Of a stretch of DNA of 64,000 nt, positions 33,741 to 41,801 are shown piece by piece. The notes under the pieces were generated by a model. That model was not told where the DNA came from. It did not search any database and saw only the letters and a list, made by a program, of their open reading frames with translations. Positions within the stretch are counted from its first letter, which is position 1, and every line of letters starts with the position of its first letter. The translations under genes were made by a program, and so were the position numbers. This DNA is from Kiritimatiellia bacterium (lineage in GTDB: Bacteria > Verrucomicrobiota > Kiritimatiellia > RFP12 > UBA1067), in contig JAFRDO010000073.1 in NCBI GenBank assembly GCA_017403825.1, positions 58,577-122,576 of the forward strand. The letters are read 5' to 3'.

Positions 33741-34232
33741 TCAGATCGCCGCCGAGGAAGAAAGCAACGAATTCGAATGGACGTGGCAGATGGCGAGGCC
33801 GAGCGCGTCGGCTGCATCGTTCTGCGGCAGCTCCTGCAGGTTCAGCAACGTCTTCACCATGCGCTGGATCTGCTCCTTCTCGGCAAGTCCGTTGCCGCAG
33901 ATTGCCTTCTTCATGCGGCGGGGCTCGTATTCGTAGACTGGCAGCCCGGCAGCGGCGGCGGCGGTCAGCACTGCGCCGCGTGCTTCGCCAAGCACAAGCA
34001 TCGTGCCGGCGTTCTTGCCGTAGATTACAGACTCGATCGCCATCACGTCGGGACGGTGTTCCGCAATGAGTTCCGAAACCTTCTCATGGATGGCCTTCAG
34101 GCAGGCGGTGAGTGGTAGACGCGGCGCATTGCGGATATTGCCGCAATCAAGCATTTGCAGACGGTTTCCGACTGCGTTCAGGACGCCGTAGCCGGTGCTC
34201 CTGAGCGACGTGTCTATGCCGAGAACCGTCAC
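33741..34232 (-). CDS. ruvC: Holliday junction resolvase RuvC
   Basis: The homodimeric endonuclease cuts four-way junctions with RuvAB. The RNase H-fold acidic residues are present: VLGIDTSLRSTGYG (Asp7), MAIESVIYG (Glu67) and QNDAADALGLAICH (C-terminal Asp pair). Length (163 residues) is normal. GTG at 34232 is fixed by AGGAGG five bases upstream, at the end of the HATPase gene, which it overlaps by 4 bases. ruvA and ruvB are not nearby. Confidence 0.94.
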   Translation of the reverse strand: MTVLGIDTSLRSTGYGVLNAVGNRLQMLDCGNIRNAPRLPLTACLKAIHEKVSELIAEHRPDVMAIESVIYGKNAGTMLVLGEARGAVLTAAAAAGLPVYEYEPRRMKKAICGNGLAEKEQIQRMVKTLLNLQELPQNDAADALGLAICHVHSNSLLSSSAAI

Positions 34233-34765
34233 AAAGCCTCCTCCTGGCTGCGCAAGAACTCCTTGGCCAGCCCCAGACCTTCCACGGACTCCAGCCCGCC
34301 GACTGCCTCGGCGAGTTCGCTGCGCGAGATCGAGTATTCGCCGTTCCCCGTGCGGTGGGTGAAGGCCATCTCGAAGTTGCCGGGGTAGTTGAACAGCGTG
34401 GTGACTGTCTCGGCGAGGTCTCCCATCGGCGGCAGGTCTATGTTCGTGGCGTCGAAACTGTAGCGGAGCGTCGTGCCGACGCCTTTCTCGCTCTCCAGCG
34501 AGAGATTGCCGCCGCACGCTTCACAGAGCTGCTTCAGTATCGGCAGCCCGAGGCCGACGCGTCGCTTGTCGTGCTTGCCGGCTTCGGAGAAGAACGGGTC
34601 GAACGCCCGCTGCTTCGTCGCGTCGTCCATGCCCTTGCCGTTGTCCGTGATGGTGACGGCGATGGTCACTCCGTCCTCGACGAGCGTCACGTCGATCCGC
34701 GACGCCCCGGCCTCGATGGAGTTTTGCGCTGTGTCGGCAATCACGTCAGCTATCGTCGCGTGCAT
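34229..34765 (-). CDS. Stand-alone HATPase_c ATP-binding protein
   Basis: This 178-residue protein consists of a GHKL ATPase domain without a histidine phosphotransfer domain or membrane segment. N box: ADVIADTAQNSIEAGAS; G1: ITDNGKGMDD; F box: AFDPFFSEAGKHDKRRVGLGLPILKQ. The segment after the ATPase (IDLPPMGDLAETVTTLF, then FEMAFTHRTGNGEYS) strongly recalls the small ATP-binding proteins encoded in [FeFe]-hydrogenase gene clusters of Firmicutes and Thermotogae. No hydrogenase gene is here. It may be an anti-sigma-like kinase. It overlaps rsmI and ruvC, so all are co-translated. Confidence 0.75.
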   Translation of the reverse strand: MHATIADVIADTAQNSIEAGASRIDVTLVEDGVTIAVTITDNGKGMDDATKQRAFDPFFSEAGKHDKRRVGLGLPILKQLCEACGGNLSLESEKGVGTTLRYSFDATNIDLPPMGDLAETVTTLFNYPGNFEMAFTHRTGNGEYSISRSELAEAVGGLESVEGLGLAKEFLRSQEEAL

Positions 34766-35450
34766 CTGATCTCCTGAACTTCGGGTTGTCTCCGGCGATG
34801 ACCAGCGTCACTTCGCCCTTGACTTCGGCGCCGCGGAACTCCCGGACAAGGTCCGACAGGTAGCCGCGGGAGACGCGCTCGTGCAGCTTCGTGAGCTCGA
34901 TGCATACGGCGGCCTCGCGGTCGCCTAGTGCGTCCAACGCCGCCTCGAGTGTTGCTGCGACGCGGAATGGCGACTCGTAGCAGACGAGCGTATGCGGCTT
35001 GTCACGGTCTTCAGCGAACCAGTTGCGGAGCGCGCCTGGTCCGCGCGGAGGGAAACCGCGGAACGTGAAGGACGACGTGGAGAGTCCGCTCATCAGGAGC
35101 GCGACGTTGACCGCGCTTGCGCCTGGAATCACGTCGTAGGGGACATTGGCTTGCGCGCAGGCGCGGATCAGGCGGTAGCCCGGATCTGATATTCCCGGGT
35201 ATCCGCCGTCCGAGCAGAGGGCGACCTCGCGTCCTGCCCGGACCGCCGCGACGATGCGGTCGACGAGGCGCTCCTCGTTGCCCTGGCGGTACGAGAGCAT
35301 CTCCGGGCGCGGCACGCCGATGTGCGAGAGCAGCTGCCACGTGCGCCGCGTGTCCTCGCAGGCGACGAGCGAGGCGGAGCGGAGTGCGTCTTGCGCGCGT
35401 GGCGAAAGGTCGCCGAGGTTGCCGATCGGCGTTGCGATGACGTGCAGCAT
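34746..35450 (-). CDS. rsmI: 16S rRNA 2'-O-methyltransferase RsmI
   Basis: RsmI methylates the 2'-OH of C1402 in 16S rRNA using SAM. The tetrapyrrole-methylase fold is clear: MLHVIATPIGNLGDLSPRA, ASLVACEDTRRTWQLL, ALCSDGGYPGISDPGYRL, VIPGASAVNVALLMSGL and CYESPFRVAATLE. The C-terminal domain is short (234 residues in total against ~280 usual). It lies 7 bases after the ECF sigma gene and overlaps the HATPase gene by 20 bases. Confidence 0.92.
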   Translation of the reverse strand: MLHVIATPIGNLGDLSPRAQDALRSASLVACEDTRRTWQLLSHIGVPRPEMLSYRQGNEERLVDRIVAAVRAGREVALCSDGGYPGISDPGYRLIRACAQANVPYDVIPGASAVNVALLMSGLSTSSFTFRGFPPRGPGALRNWFAEDRDKPHTLVCYESPFRVAATLEAALDALGDREAAVCIELTKLHERVSRGYLSDLVREFRGAEVKGEVTLVIAGDNPKFRRSDARDDS

Positions 35451-35457
35451 TGTCCTG

Positions 35458-36108
35458 TCAGAGCCCCGTGTTCTCTATCATCTCGCGTCCGGCGGCGACG
35501 ATGCGGCGGTCGACGCGCGTCTTGATCTGGCTTACAAGGTTCCGCGAGATGCCGAAGCGGCGGGCGACGGCTGCGATGTCCTCGCCTTCAAGCGCATAGG
35601 CGCGGTAGACCTGACGGTCGCGGTCGGAGAGAGCCGTGTGCATGAGGACATGGTTGACCGCGCTCTGCAGAACCGCTTGTCGCCAGTCCTCGTCGATCTT
35701 CTCGGGCGATTCGTCCGGCGCAGCCAGCCTTTCGGCTATGGAGGCCCCCGTTTCGTCGTCGCGGCCGTCGGACGCGGCGTCGAGCGACACCCTGCGGTCG
35801 CCTGCACGCGCCATGTTCTTGCGGTGGGCCATGTGCACCTCGTTGACGATCATCGTCGCGAGGTAGGAGTGGAAGCGACCCTTCTCCGGGGTATATTGGC
35901 CGTTGCGCAAGACGTCGACAAGCTTGCCGAGCACCTGCATGACTATGTCGTCGGCGTTCTGTTCGCCGCCCTTGAGCGCCGCAAACTGGCGGATCGCGCC
36001 CTGGTACATGTCCCAGAACCGGACCCATGCCGCAGCGTCCTCGCCGGGCGCGAGATCCTTGATCTTCGCGATCAGCGTGACTGACGTAACTGGAAACGAC
36101 CCTGCCAT
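35458..36108 (-). CDS. ECF-type RNA polymerase sigma factor
   Basis: This 216-residue sigma-70 family protein has region 2 (FWDMYQGAIRQFAALKGGEQNADDIVMQVLGKL, then FHSYLATMIVNEV) and region 4 (ALSDRDRQVYRAYALEGEDIAAVARRFGISRNLVSQIKTRVDRRI) with its helix-turn-helix. The linker is long and acidic (~100-135). The start at 36108 fits a leaderless transcript: the -10 ends seven bases before the ATG. The open frame continues upstream but would precede the promoter. It heads the operon with rsmI, the HATPase gene and ruvC; no anti-sigma gene is obvious unless the HATPase protein serves as one. Confidence 0.83.
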   Translation of the reverse strand: MAGSFPVTSVTLIAKIKDLAPGEDAAAWVRFWDMYQGAIRQFAALKGGEQNADDIVMQVLGKLVDVLRNGQYTPEKGRFHSYLATMIVNEVHMAHRKNMARAGDRRVSLDAASDGRDDETGASIAERLAAPDESPEKIDEDWRQAVLQSAVNHVLMHTALSDRDRQVYRAYALEGEDIAAVARRFGISRNLVSQIKTRVDRRIVAAGREMIENTGL

Positions 36109-36115
36109 TGCTGTT

Positions 36116-36124
36116 ATTATACCA
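36116..36124 (-). promoter_or_regulatory. Extended -10 element of the ECF sigma gene (leaderless)
   Basis: On the minus strand TTTTTTTGGTATAAT ends seven bases before the ATG at 36108. No ribosome binding site fits between. Confidence 0.6.
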
Positions 36125-36218
36125 AAAAAACGAGGTGTGGGCGGGCCCTGTCGGGAAAAGTGCATCCCATCGCCAGCATGGCTTTGCCGGCATGTTCTGC
36201 CTTTATGGCTTAACGGCG

Positions 36219-37928
36219 TTAATCATCCTTGAGGCCGACGTAGTTAGGTCCTCCGGCGGCAAGATAGCCGCCGGACCTGCCTGAAGCATCCCTCGAGACC
36301 CAGAACGCATAGAGCGTGGCGACCTTCATCCGGAAGCGAAAGCGCACGGGCTTCCCGGCGAAACGGGAGAGATCGCCGCCTTTCCATGTCACAGCCTGCT
36401 TAGTTGCATCGAAGCGCACCAGTCCGTTGCAATCCGCTGCCGCATAGCCGTGGAACGGCTTTCCTTCCTCATCAAGCACCTCAGCCGAAAGACTGCCGAA
36501 CCTTGCATCGGCATTGACAAACAGATGTGAACCCGAGAACACCACAGGTCGCGTAACAATCTCACCCGCTCCGTCCGCCACCATGCCCGCAAACCCGTCG
36601 CGCCGCAGCTTGGCGATGCCGACGGAGAAGTTGGCATGCATGCCGTTGTCAATTCCTTTCGTGACGGTGCCATCGCCACGTGCGCCCACATAGTAGAACC
36701 ACAGCTGCTCGTCCTTGATGACGAATCCGCTGGAGCACGGGCCGAGATAGCCGGTATCCCATGCGCCGCTTCCCCAGTCCGAATCGGCGATGGCCGGCGT
36801 GCGGTCCGGGCGGTCGAAATGGAAGCCGTCGCGCGAATAGGCGAAATGGATGGTCGTCGTCTTGGGCATTCCACTCCGGGCGGACTCCTTGTTGTCGCGT
36901 CCGCAGATGATCTTGAAGAGCCCGACCATGAGCGACTCATAGGGCACGGCATCGACATTGTAGAGCTGCGGCTTGCGCACCGTTCCGCCGATGGTGCGCG
37001 TGATGTCGGCATCGTCGCAGGCAAGCCAAGGAAACACCTCCGCCTTGCCGTCCGCATCGTAGCGTCCAGACCGGATATCATCTTCCGTGGCGGATTTCCA
37101 GACGGCGCCCTTGATGAATCCCTCGTGTTCCCGATAGACGCGGCAACGGTCGCCGCCGCTCCAGTAGTGCCGGACGCTCCATACCCATTTGCCTCTGAAC
37201 GGATTGTAGAAGAGCGTAGAACTGTCGCCGACCTTGCCGCCCGCATCAACCGCGGTCCAATTGCATCCATCGGGCGAAGCGAACTGCCGGCTGCGCACCG
37301 GACATCCCGGCGGCGCAATGAACAGCCGCCAGCTGGCGTAGGGATTTGCGGCTGCATAGTCCGGCCATACGCTGAACGTATCGACCGTAAGCCCCGGCAG
37401 CAGAACGTTGTCTCCGTTCGGTCCCACGGGCGGCCGCTCCCACTTGAGACCGTCTGCGGACTCCGCCAGCGAAAGTGGACCGTTCCAGCCCGAAAGATAC
37501 CACATGCGGAAGCGTCGGCGCGTCGGATCCCACCATACGCCTCCGCCCGGCATGCAGCAGCCTGGCGCGCGCATGGTGCAGTCTGGCGGGCGTTCAATCT
37601 TGTCTAGCTCGGCTTTCGTCTCTGGCCACATCACGGGGTTGCCGATGTACTTGACGGGCTTGTTGAACTTCCTCACGACACCCGTAGACGAGCCAATAAG
37701 GAAATCATCGACAAACAGCTGCCGTCCGACGTCAATCGGAATCGCTGTCGGGATGTTCTGAGGGGCAAGGTATGGCGCGCGCAGCGGCGCACGGCTCATT
37801 GGGTCGATGCGAGGCGGCCACTTCTCCGGCAGAACGATGCCGTTGTACAAAATCTCCCCGCAAGCGGAAAACGCCGATGCGGCCGCAAGCGATAGTGAAA
37901 CAAATGCAAGCTTTAAGTTCTTTTCCAT
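36219..37928 (-). CDS. Secreted GH43/GH32-like beta-propeller protein
   Basis: This 569-residue exported protein (signal ending ASAFSACG, possible lipobox SAC) appears to fold as a five-bladed propeller like GH43/GH32 glycosidases. IDVGRQLFVDDFLIG starts the domain, as in many planctomycete and verrucomicrobial homologues. PGGGVWWDPTRRRFRMWYLSG, SADGLKWERP, FYNPFRGKWVW and AYSRDGFHFDRP are blade strands. A jelly-roll-like C-terminal part (~residues 470-560) follows. The catalytic acids cannot be assigned, so the activity is open. AGGAAAGC precedes the ATG. Confidence 0.7.
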   Translation of the reverse strand: MEKNLKLAFVSLSLAAASAFSACGEILYNGIVLPEKWPPRIDPMSRAPLRAPYLAPQNIPTAIPIDVGRQLFVDDFLIGSSTGVVRKFNKPVKYIGNPVMWPETKAELDKIERPPDCTMRAPGCCMPGGGVWWDPTRRRFRMWYLSGWNGPLSLAESADGLKWERPPVGPNGDNVLLPGLTVDTFSVWPDYAAANPYASWRLFIAPPGCPVRSRQFASPDGCNWTAVDAGGKVGDSSTLFYNPFRGKWVWSVRHYWSGGDRCRVYREHEGFIKGAVWKSATEDDIRSGRYDADGKAEVFPWLACDDADITRTIGGTVRKPQLYNVDAVPYESLMVGLFKIICGRDNKESARSGMPKTTTIHFAYSRDGFHFDRPDRTPAIADSDWGSGAWDTGYLGPCSSGFVIKDEQLWFYYVGARGDGTVTKGIDNGMHANFSVGIAKLRRDGFAGMVADGAGEIVTRPVVFSGSHLFVNADARFGSLSAEVLDEEGKPFHGYAAADCNGLVRFDATKQAVTWKGGDLSRFAGKPVRFRFRMKVATLYAFWVSRDASGRSGGYLAAGGPNYVGLKDD

Positions 37929-38007
37929 GCTTTCCTACAAGTTGGCAGATGTTCGTTCGGACACAACGCTATTTACTTAACTTCTTTGCTGGTTGGTGAA
38001 ATGGCGT

Positions 38008-39042
38008 TCATATTTTCATCGACTGGCCAACGAGGTCGATTGAATGCAGAAGGATGTTACGGTTCTTGGCATCTGTCGGCACCCATGGTGCCATGAGAAA
38101 GCCTTTCAACCGCTCCGATGAGAGGACATTCCGGCAATGTGCCACCGTCAGCGGAAAGTTCACGTCATTACTCTTGAGATTGAACTCCTTGTAGTACATT
38201 GGAACCCAGGTTGTCGCGCATGGAATCTGATCATAACCGGCTTTGTCAAGCCCCTGATATCGACGAATAGCCGGCCCAAGGTATTCAGCCGATATAAAAC
38301 GTCCGCAATCCACCTTATTGACATCAAATGTTCGGCCATAATATGCATGGGAGGTCAAAACACTTTTCGGGCATCGAGCCGTCCATTCGTCAAATTCGCG
38401 GGCATGCCATGCCCACGGCCTAACACCCCATTCCTCAACCACCTTGAGAGTGAAGAGGAAATCGTGCCACCAGAGGTCGCCGTGCCGCTCCAATCGCAGC
38501 ACGTACTGCTGCTGAAGGCCGCCGTTCTCCTCCTCGTCCCAGCCAAGATGCATGAAACGCGGCTTTCCGAACACCTCTATCGCCTCACCAATCGTATCTT
38601 CCACAACTTGATAGTATTCCGGCGTAGAGAGCATCCACTGGTACTCGCCCAGCCAAGCGTCGTGAAGGGACGAGAAGTTGAGCTTGGGAATCGGCTCTAA
38701 GCCCAACCCACGCAGACGGTCCAGTTCGCGGCGCATCTTGTCCTGCGACCACGTACCCTTCACCGCCAGTTCGGGATGCTTCTTGAACGCCATTCCCTCC
38801 CCCAAGTCGATGACGACCATGTTCATGCCTACGTCATGCATCGCCTGCGTGACATCACACCATACGTTCTCGTCAAACCACAGATGATCGCGCACCGGCT
38901 TCAACGGTGCCATCTGGTCGTGCCACATGTTCATTCCAAGATGCAACAGTGCCGCCCAGATGAACGCCCCCTTATTCTGCTTGGCGACTTTCCCATCATC
39001 AAGCCGTACACAAGGTCTTCCCGCATACAGCTTTTCTTGCAC
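38008..39042 (-). CDS. GH20-like TIM-barrel glycosidase domain protein
   Basis: This 344-residue protein without a signal peptide resembles the catalytic barrel of family 20 or related glycosidases: MNMVVIDLGEG, RRELDRLRGLGLEPIPKLNFSS, IEVFGKPRFMHLGWDEEENGG (an Asp-Glu pair at the expected barrel position), and VRPWAWHAREFDEW. The GTG at 39042 is chosen because AAGGAGG ends five bases before it; GTG at 39057 would lie upstream of that site. Substrate unknown. It lies 79 bases upstream of the propeller protein on the same strand and may be co-transcribed with it. Confidence 0.6.
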   Translation of the reverse strand: MQEKLYAGRPCVRLDDGKVAKQNKGAFIWAALLHLGMNMWHDQMAPLKPVRDHLWFDENVWCDVTQAMHDVGMNMVVIDLGEGMAFKKHPELAVKGTWSQDKMRRELDRLRGLGLEPIPKLNFSSLHDAWLGEYQWMLSTPEYYQVVEDTIGEAIEVFGKPRFMHLGWDEEENGGLQQQYVLRLERHGDLWWHDFLFTLKVVEEWGVRPWAWHAREFDEWTARCPKSVLTSHAYYGRTFDVNKVDCGRFISAEYLGPAIRRYQGLDKAGYDQIPCATTWVPMYYKEFNLKSNDVNFPLTVAHCRNVLSSERLKGFLMAPWVPTDAKNRNILLHSIDLVGQSMKI

Positions 39043-39136
39043 AGTTTCCTCCTTCACGATTTATCCAATGTTCGACAGGTGAAACTGCCGCACACGGCCA
39101 CTAAATAAATGTTCACCGCGCATCTTTGCCGTCGCC

Positions 39137-40417
39137 TTATGGTAGAGTGATGGCGAGACGAACGCCACACCCAGGGTAGCAGACATTCAGGTCTGCAGAT
39201 GTGAAGAAAGCGCTTCTGCAAGCAAATGTATCATCTGAATAAGAAGCACCTTTCCTGACGCAAAAGTTGCCACTTGATTGAATTCCTGCTCCAAAGCCGT
39301 TTGAAGCATCCCATCCGTCAAGGCAGAATTCATAGACGTTGCCGTGCATGTCATAGAGCCCCCAGCTGTTAGGACGATAAGTTCCGACCTTAGCCGTGCC
39401 GCCGCTTTCAGCCGACACACCCTGAGCGCCGTTGCTGCCGCCGTTGCGTTTGTTGCGACCCAATCTGTTGAGATTGTCGTCGTTGGCCTCTGCCGCCAAG
39501 ATAAGCGAGCCGTCGCCCCACTTGCCGTCACCGTTGCCCGCGCGGCAGGCATACTCCCACTGCGCCACACCTGGCAGATCAAACTTCAGGCCGCCGGACT
39601 TCGTCCGCAGAAGATTCAGAAACGAGCCCGTGCACGGGTCCGCCGGATAGTAATAGGCCGTCTGTACAGTGCTGTTGTTGTAGTTGTTCAACCGTACCAT
39701 CGCGAAGGCGATGTTCTCCATCGGACGCTCGTCCCAGTCGGCGGCGTTGTTGAAATAGGCGCGGTTCGACTCGCCGGTCACATAGTACCACTGCTTCTGC
39801 GTCAGTTCATAGACGCCGATGTAGTAGTCGTTCGTAAGCGTGACCTCATGCTGATTCTCGCGGGCCATGTGACCGATTTCGTTGCCCGCGCTTCCAATCA
39901 GCCACGGAATGCCCCGTGCATAGATGCGGCGCATCAGTATGGAACCGGTCTTGTAGAGGCTGTTTGTCACGCCGCCCGGCACCGCCTCGGCGCACGTGTA
40001 GTATTTCACGTCGCCGGTCTGAAGCAGGTTGACGGCCAGGTACATCGGCGGATCGTTCACGGCCCACGCCGTCACCTTCGCCGAAACCACGCCTGCGCCG
40101 AACTTTTGGTTTGGCCACGATTTGTCGGGATGCCAGATGATGGCCTTCGTGTCTGAGCCGTTCTGCACGACCGTGTTAACGTCGCCCGCAAGCGACCAGA
40201 CGTTCTCCTGGCCGATGCTGACTCCGTTCGTCAGCACGTCAAGCGTTATGATGGCGGGCGCATCGCTGAGAGTGTACGTTACCGTCACCTTGCGTGAGTC
40301 GGCATTCTGCGTCATCGTCACGTCGGAGACGGACGGCGTGATGGCATCCGCAGACGCCACTAAGGCCGCTGCGAGCGCGAAGCTAGCGGCGACAATGGTT
40401 TTTGCTTCAACTTTCAT
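39137..40417 (-). CDS. Secreted formylglycine-generating-enzyme-like (SUMF1) protein
   Basis: This 426-residue protein has a signal peptide (ending VASADA) and an N-terminal beta-sandwich (~25-125: VSDVTMTQNADSRKVTVTYTLSD). The rest is an FGE-sulfatase (SUMF1) domain: EVTLTNDYYIGVYELTQKQWYYVTG, RPMENIAFAMVRLN, FDLPGVAQWEYACRAGNGDG, NSWGLYDMHGNVYEFCLDGW, and RKGASYSDDTFACRSAFF. Exported members of this fold in PVC bacteria are often not true sulfatase activators; the Cys pair of aerobic FGE is not evident. It lies downstream of the sigma/anti-sigma pair on the same strand and may belong to their transcript. Confidence 0.8.
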   Translation of the reverse strand: MKVEAKTIVAASFALAAALVASADAITPSVSDVTMTQNADSRKVTVTYTLSDAPAIITLDVLTNGVSIGQENVWSLAGDVNTVVQNGSDTKAIIWHPDKSWPNQKFGAGVVSAKVTAWAVNDPPMYLAVNLLQTGDVKYYTCAEAVPGGVTNSLYKTGSILMRRIYARGIPWLIGSAGNEIGHMARENQHEVTLTNDYYIGVYELTQKQWYYVTGESNRAYFNNAADWDERPMENIAFAMVRLNNYNNSTVQTAYYYPADPCTGSFLNLLRTKSGGLKFDLPGVAQWEYACRAGNGDGKWGDGSLILAAEANDDNLNRLGRNKRNGGSNGAQGVSAESGGTAKVGTYRPNSWGLYDMHGNVYEFCLDGWDASNGFGAGIQSSGNFCVRKGASYSDDTFACRSAFFTSADLNVCYPGCGVRLAITLP

Positions 40418-40436
40418 CGTTCTTTCCTTTCCGGGA

Positions 40437-40700
40437 TTACCTGAAGATGATTTGCATGCCGCGCGGTTCGCTTGAATTGAACTTTGGCAGCGCGCCCGTC
40501 TCGACCGCCTGCGAGACGAACGAATGGAAACTTTCCGTCAATGCGGGCTGGGACATGCTGCCGTGGGCGGCGAACGAACTGAACGACGCCATAGGAGTCG
40601 ATGTGGCCGATGTCAGGCCTGCGCATGCAGGCGGCGCAATGCCAACTGCCGTTGCGGCAGCTGCTGCAAGTGCCGTTTTCTTTTTGATGTCAATGTTCAT
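40437..40700 (-). CDS. Possible separate small secreted protein (internal start)
   Basis: Within the previous frame, AAGGAGAAACTGAA stands directly before an ATG at 40700. It opens 87 residues: a charged start (MNIDIKKK), an Ala-rich hydrophobic stretch ending PPACAG, then a Ser/Ala-rich mature part ending RGMQIIFR. It reads like an independent exported peptide of unknown function. Whether it is made alone, or as the tail of the anti-sigma-like protein, cannot be told from sequence. Confidence 0.45.
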   Translation of the reverse strand: MNIDIKKKTALAAAAATAVGIAPPACAGLTSATSTPMASFSSFAAHGSMSQPALTESFHSFVSQAVETGALPKFNSSEPRGMQIIFR

Positions 40701-41132
40701 TTCAGTTTCTCCTTGGTTGGCTTCAAGCCGGCAGTCGGCGGCTGACAGTCGGCAAATGTCGGGCGGATCCGGCACGAAGGGGACAACGAGCCCTGCCATT
40801 TCATCGCCGCCCGCCAAATCTGGCGCAGCACCTTCCCCGCCGAGTCCTGCCAGACTGCCGTTGTTCACCGCCACTGCCGCCGCGAACACAAGCCCTGCCA
40901 ATGCGACGCAAGCTGCGATTGACGCCGCGATCTTGAAGGCTTTGCCATGCCAGACGGGTTGCGCCCGCCCGATCATCGTTTCGACACGGGAGGCGAAGCC
41001 CGCCGAGAGTTCCGGGCAGTCCGCCATGTCCTGCAGCGCGCTTTTCACCGCTTCTTCAAGCGGCATTCCTTTTTCGTAGGCAGATTCTGCAATATCGTTT
41101 TCCATTTCTTCCCACCCTTTCCAATGCCGCAT
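40437..41132 (-). CDS. Anti-sigma-factor-like membrane protein, in frame with a small secreted protein
   Basis: The frame begins at a TGATG junction with the ECF sigma stop. The first ~60 residues are acidic and helical (MENDIAESAYEKGMPLEEAVKSALQDM), followed by one membrane helix (AFKIAASIAACVALAGLVFAAAVAV). This layout is common in anti-sigma factors next to ECF genes. After residue ~128 the sequence looks non-coding (DICRLSAADCRLEAN) up to an internal start at 40700. The stop of the anti-sigma gene may have been lost, joining it to the downstream gene. An alternative ATG at 41105 has a better spaced GGGAAG. Confidence 0.5.
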   Translation of the reverse strand: MRHWKGWEEMENDIAESAYEKGMPLEEAVKSALQDMADCPELSAGFASRVETMIGRAQPVWHGKAFKIAASIAACVALAGLVFAAAVAVNNGSLAGLGGEGAAPDLAGGDEMAGLVVPFVPDPPDICRLSAADCRLEANQGETEMNIDIKKKTALAAAAATAVGIAPPACAGLTSATSTPMASFSSFAAHGSMSQPALTESFHSFVSQAVETGALPKFNSSEPRGMQIIFR

Positions 41133-41665
41133 CACTGCAAAAGGTTAGCGGCAAGCATCTCCTTGAGTTTTCGCCGCGCTGCATGGAGCCGCACCTTGAC
41201 GGCTCCGACGGTTGTTTCAAGAGCCTTGGCTATCTCCGCCTCCGGAAGATCGTCGAAATACCGGAGAATTACTGCCTCCCGAAGCGGAGGGGAGAGCTGC
41301 ATCACTGCCGCGCGGACGGCGGCGGCATTGGTTTTCGTCTCCAGCACCTCGGCGGGGCCGGGGTGCGCATCCGCCGCCTCCGGCGGCGCATCCGTGAACG
41401 CCAGAGAGTTTGCGGCCTTCTTGCGCATGTCCATTCGATGGAAATTCACGAGAATGGCGCAAAGCCAACCGAAGAATGAAACGGTTGTATTGAACTGGTC
41501 GATGCACTTGATGGCCTGAACGATGGTTCGTGCCGTCAGATCTTCTGCTGTCGCTGCATTGGAGCAGAGCCGAAAGGCCGTTTTGAACAAACGCTCCTTA
41601 TAGCCGTCCATCAGCGCTTTTGCGCCATGGATTGGATCTTGCCGGATGTAATCCCAAATTTCCAC
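41132..41665 (-). CDS. ECF-type RNA polymerase sigma factor
   Basis: This 177-residue sigma factor has region 2 (MDGYKERLFKTAFRLCSNAATAEDLTARTIVQAI, FFGWLCAILVNFHRMDMRKK) and region 4 (LSPPLREAVILRYFDDLPEAEIAKALETTVGAVKVRLHAARRKLKEML), typical of ECF proteins. The start is GTG at 41665 and no Shine-Dalgarno is seen. A TATAAG hexamer on the minus strand ends eight bases before it, suggesting a leaderless mRNA. The stop overlaps the start of the anti-sigma-like gene (TGATG), the expected arrangement for a sigma/anti-sigma pair. Confidence 0.87.
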   Translation of the reverse strand: MEIWDYIRQDPIHGAKALMDGYKERLFKTAFRLCSNAATAEDLTARTIVQAIKCIDQFNTTVSFFGWLCAILVNFHRMDMRKKAANSLAFTDAPPEAADAHPGPAEVLETKTNAAAVRAAVMQLSPPLREAVILRYFDDLPEAEIAKALETTVGAVKVRLHAARRKLKEMLAANLLQ

Positions 41666-41801
41666 CTGTAATTCTTATAATGCCGCATAGGTGAAAAAGG
41701 TTAGCATCGTCTTGCTGCTGCGGAAGAGAAAACATCAGCCGCACGCGCTTGGATGCACATGCGGCCGATAGTTGCCTTTGCCGTAGCAAACGGTTGGGCA
41801 A

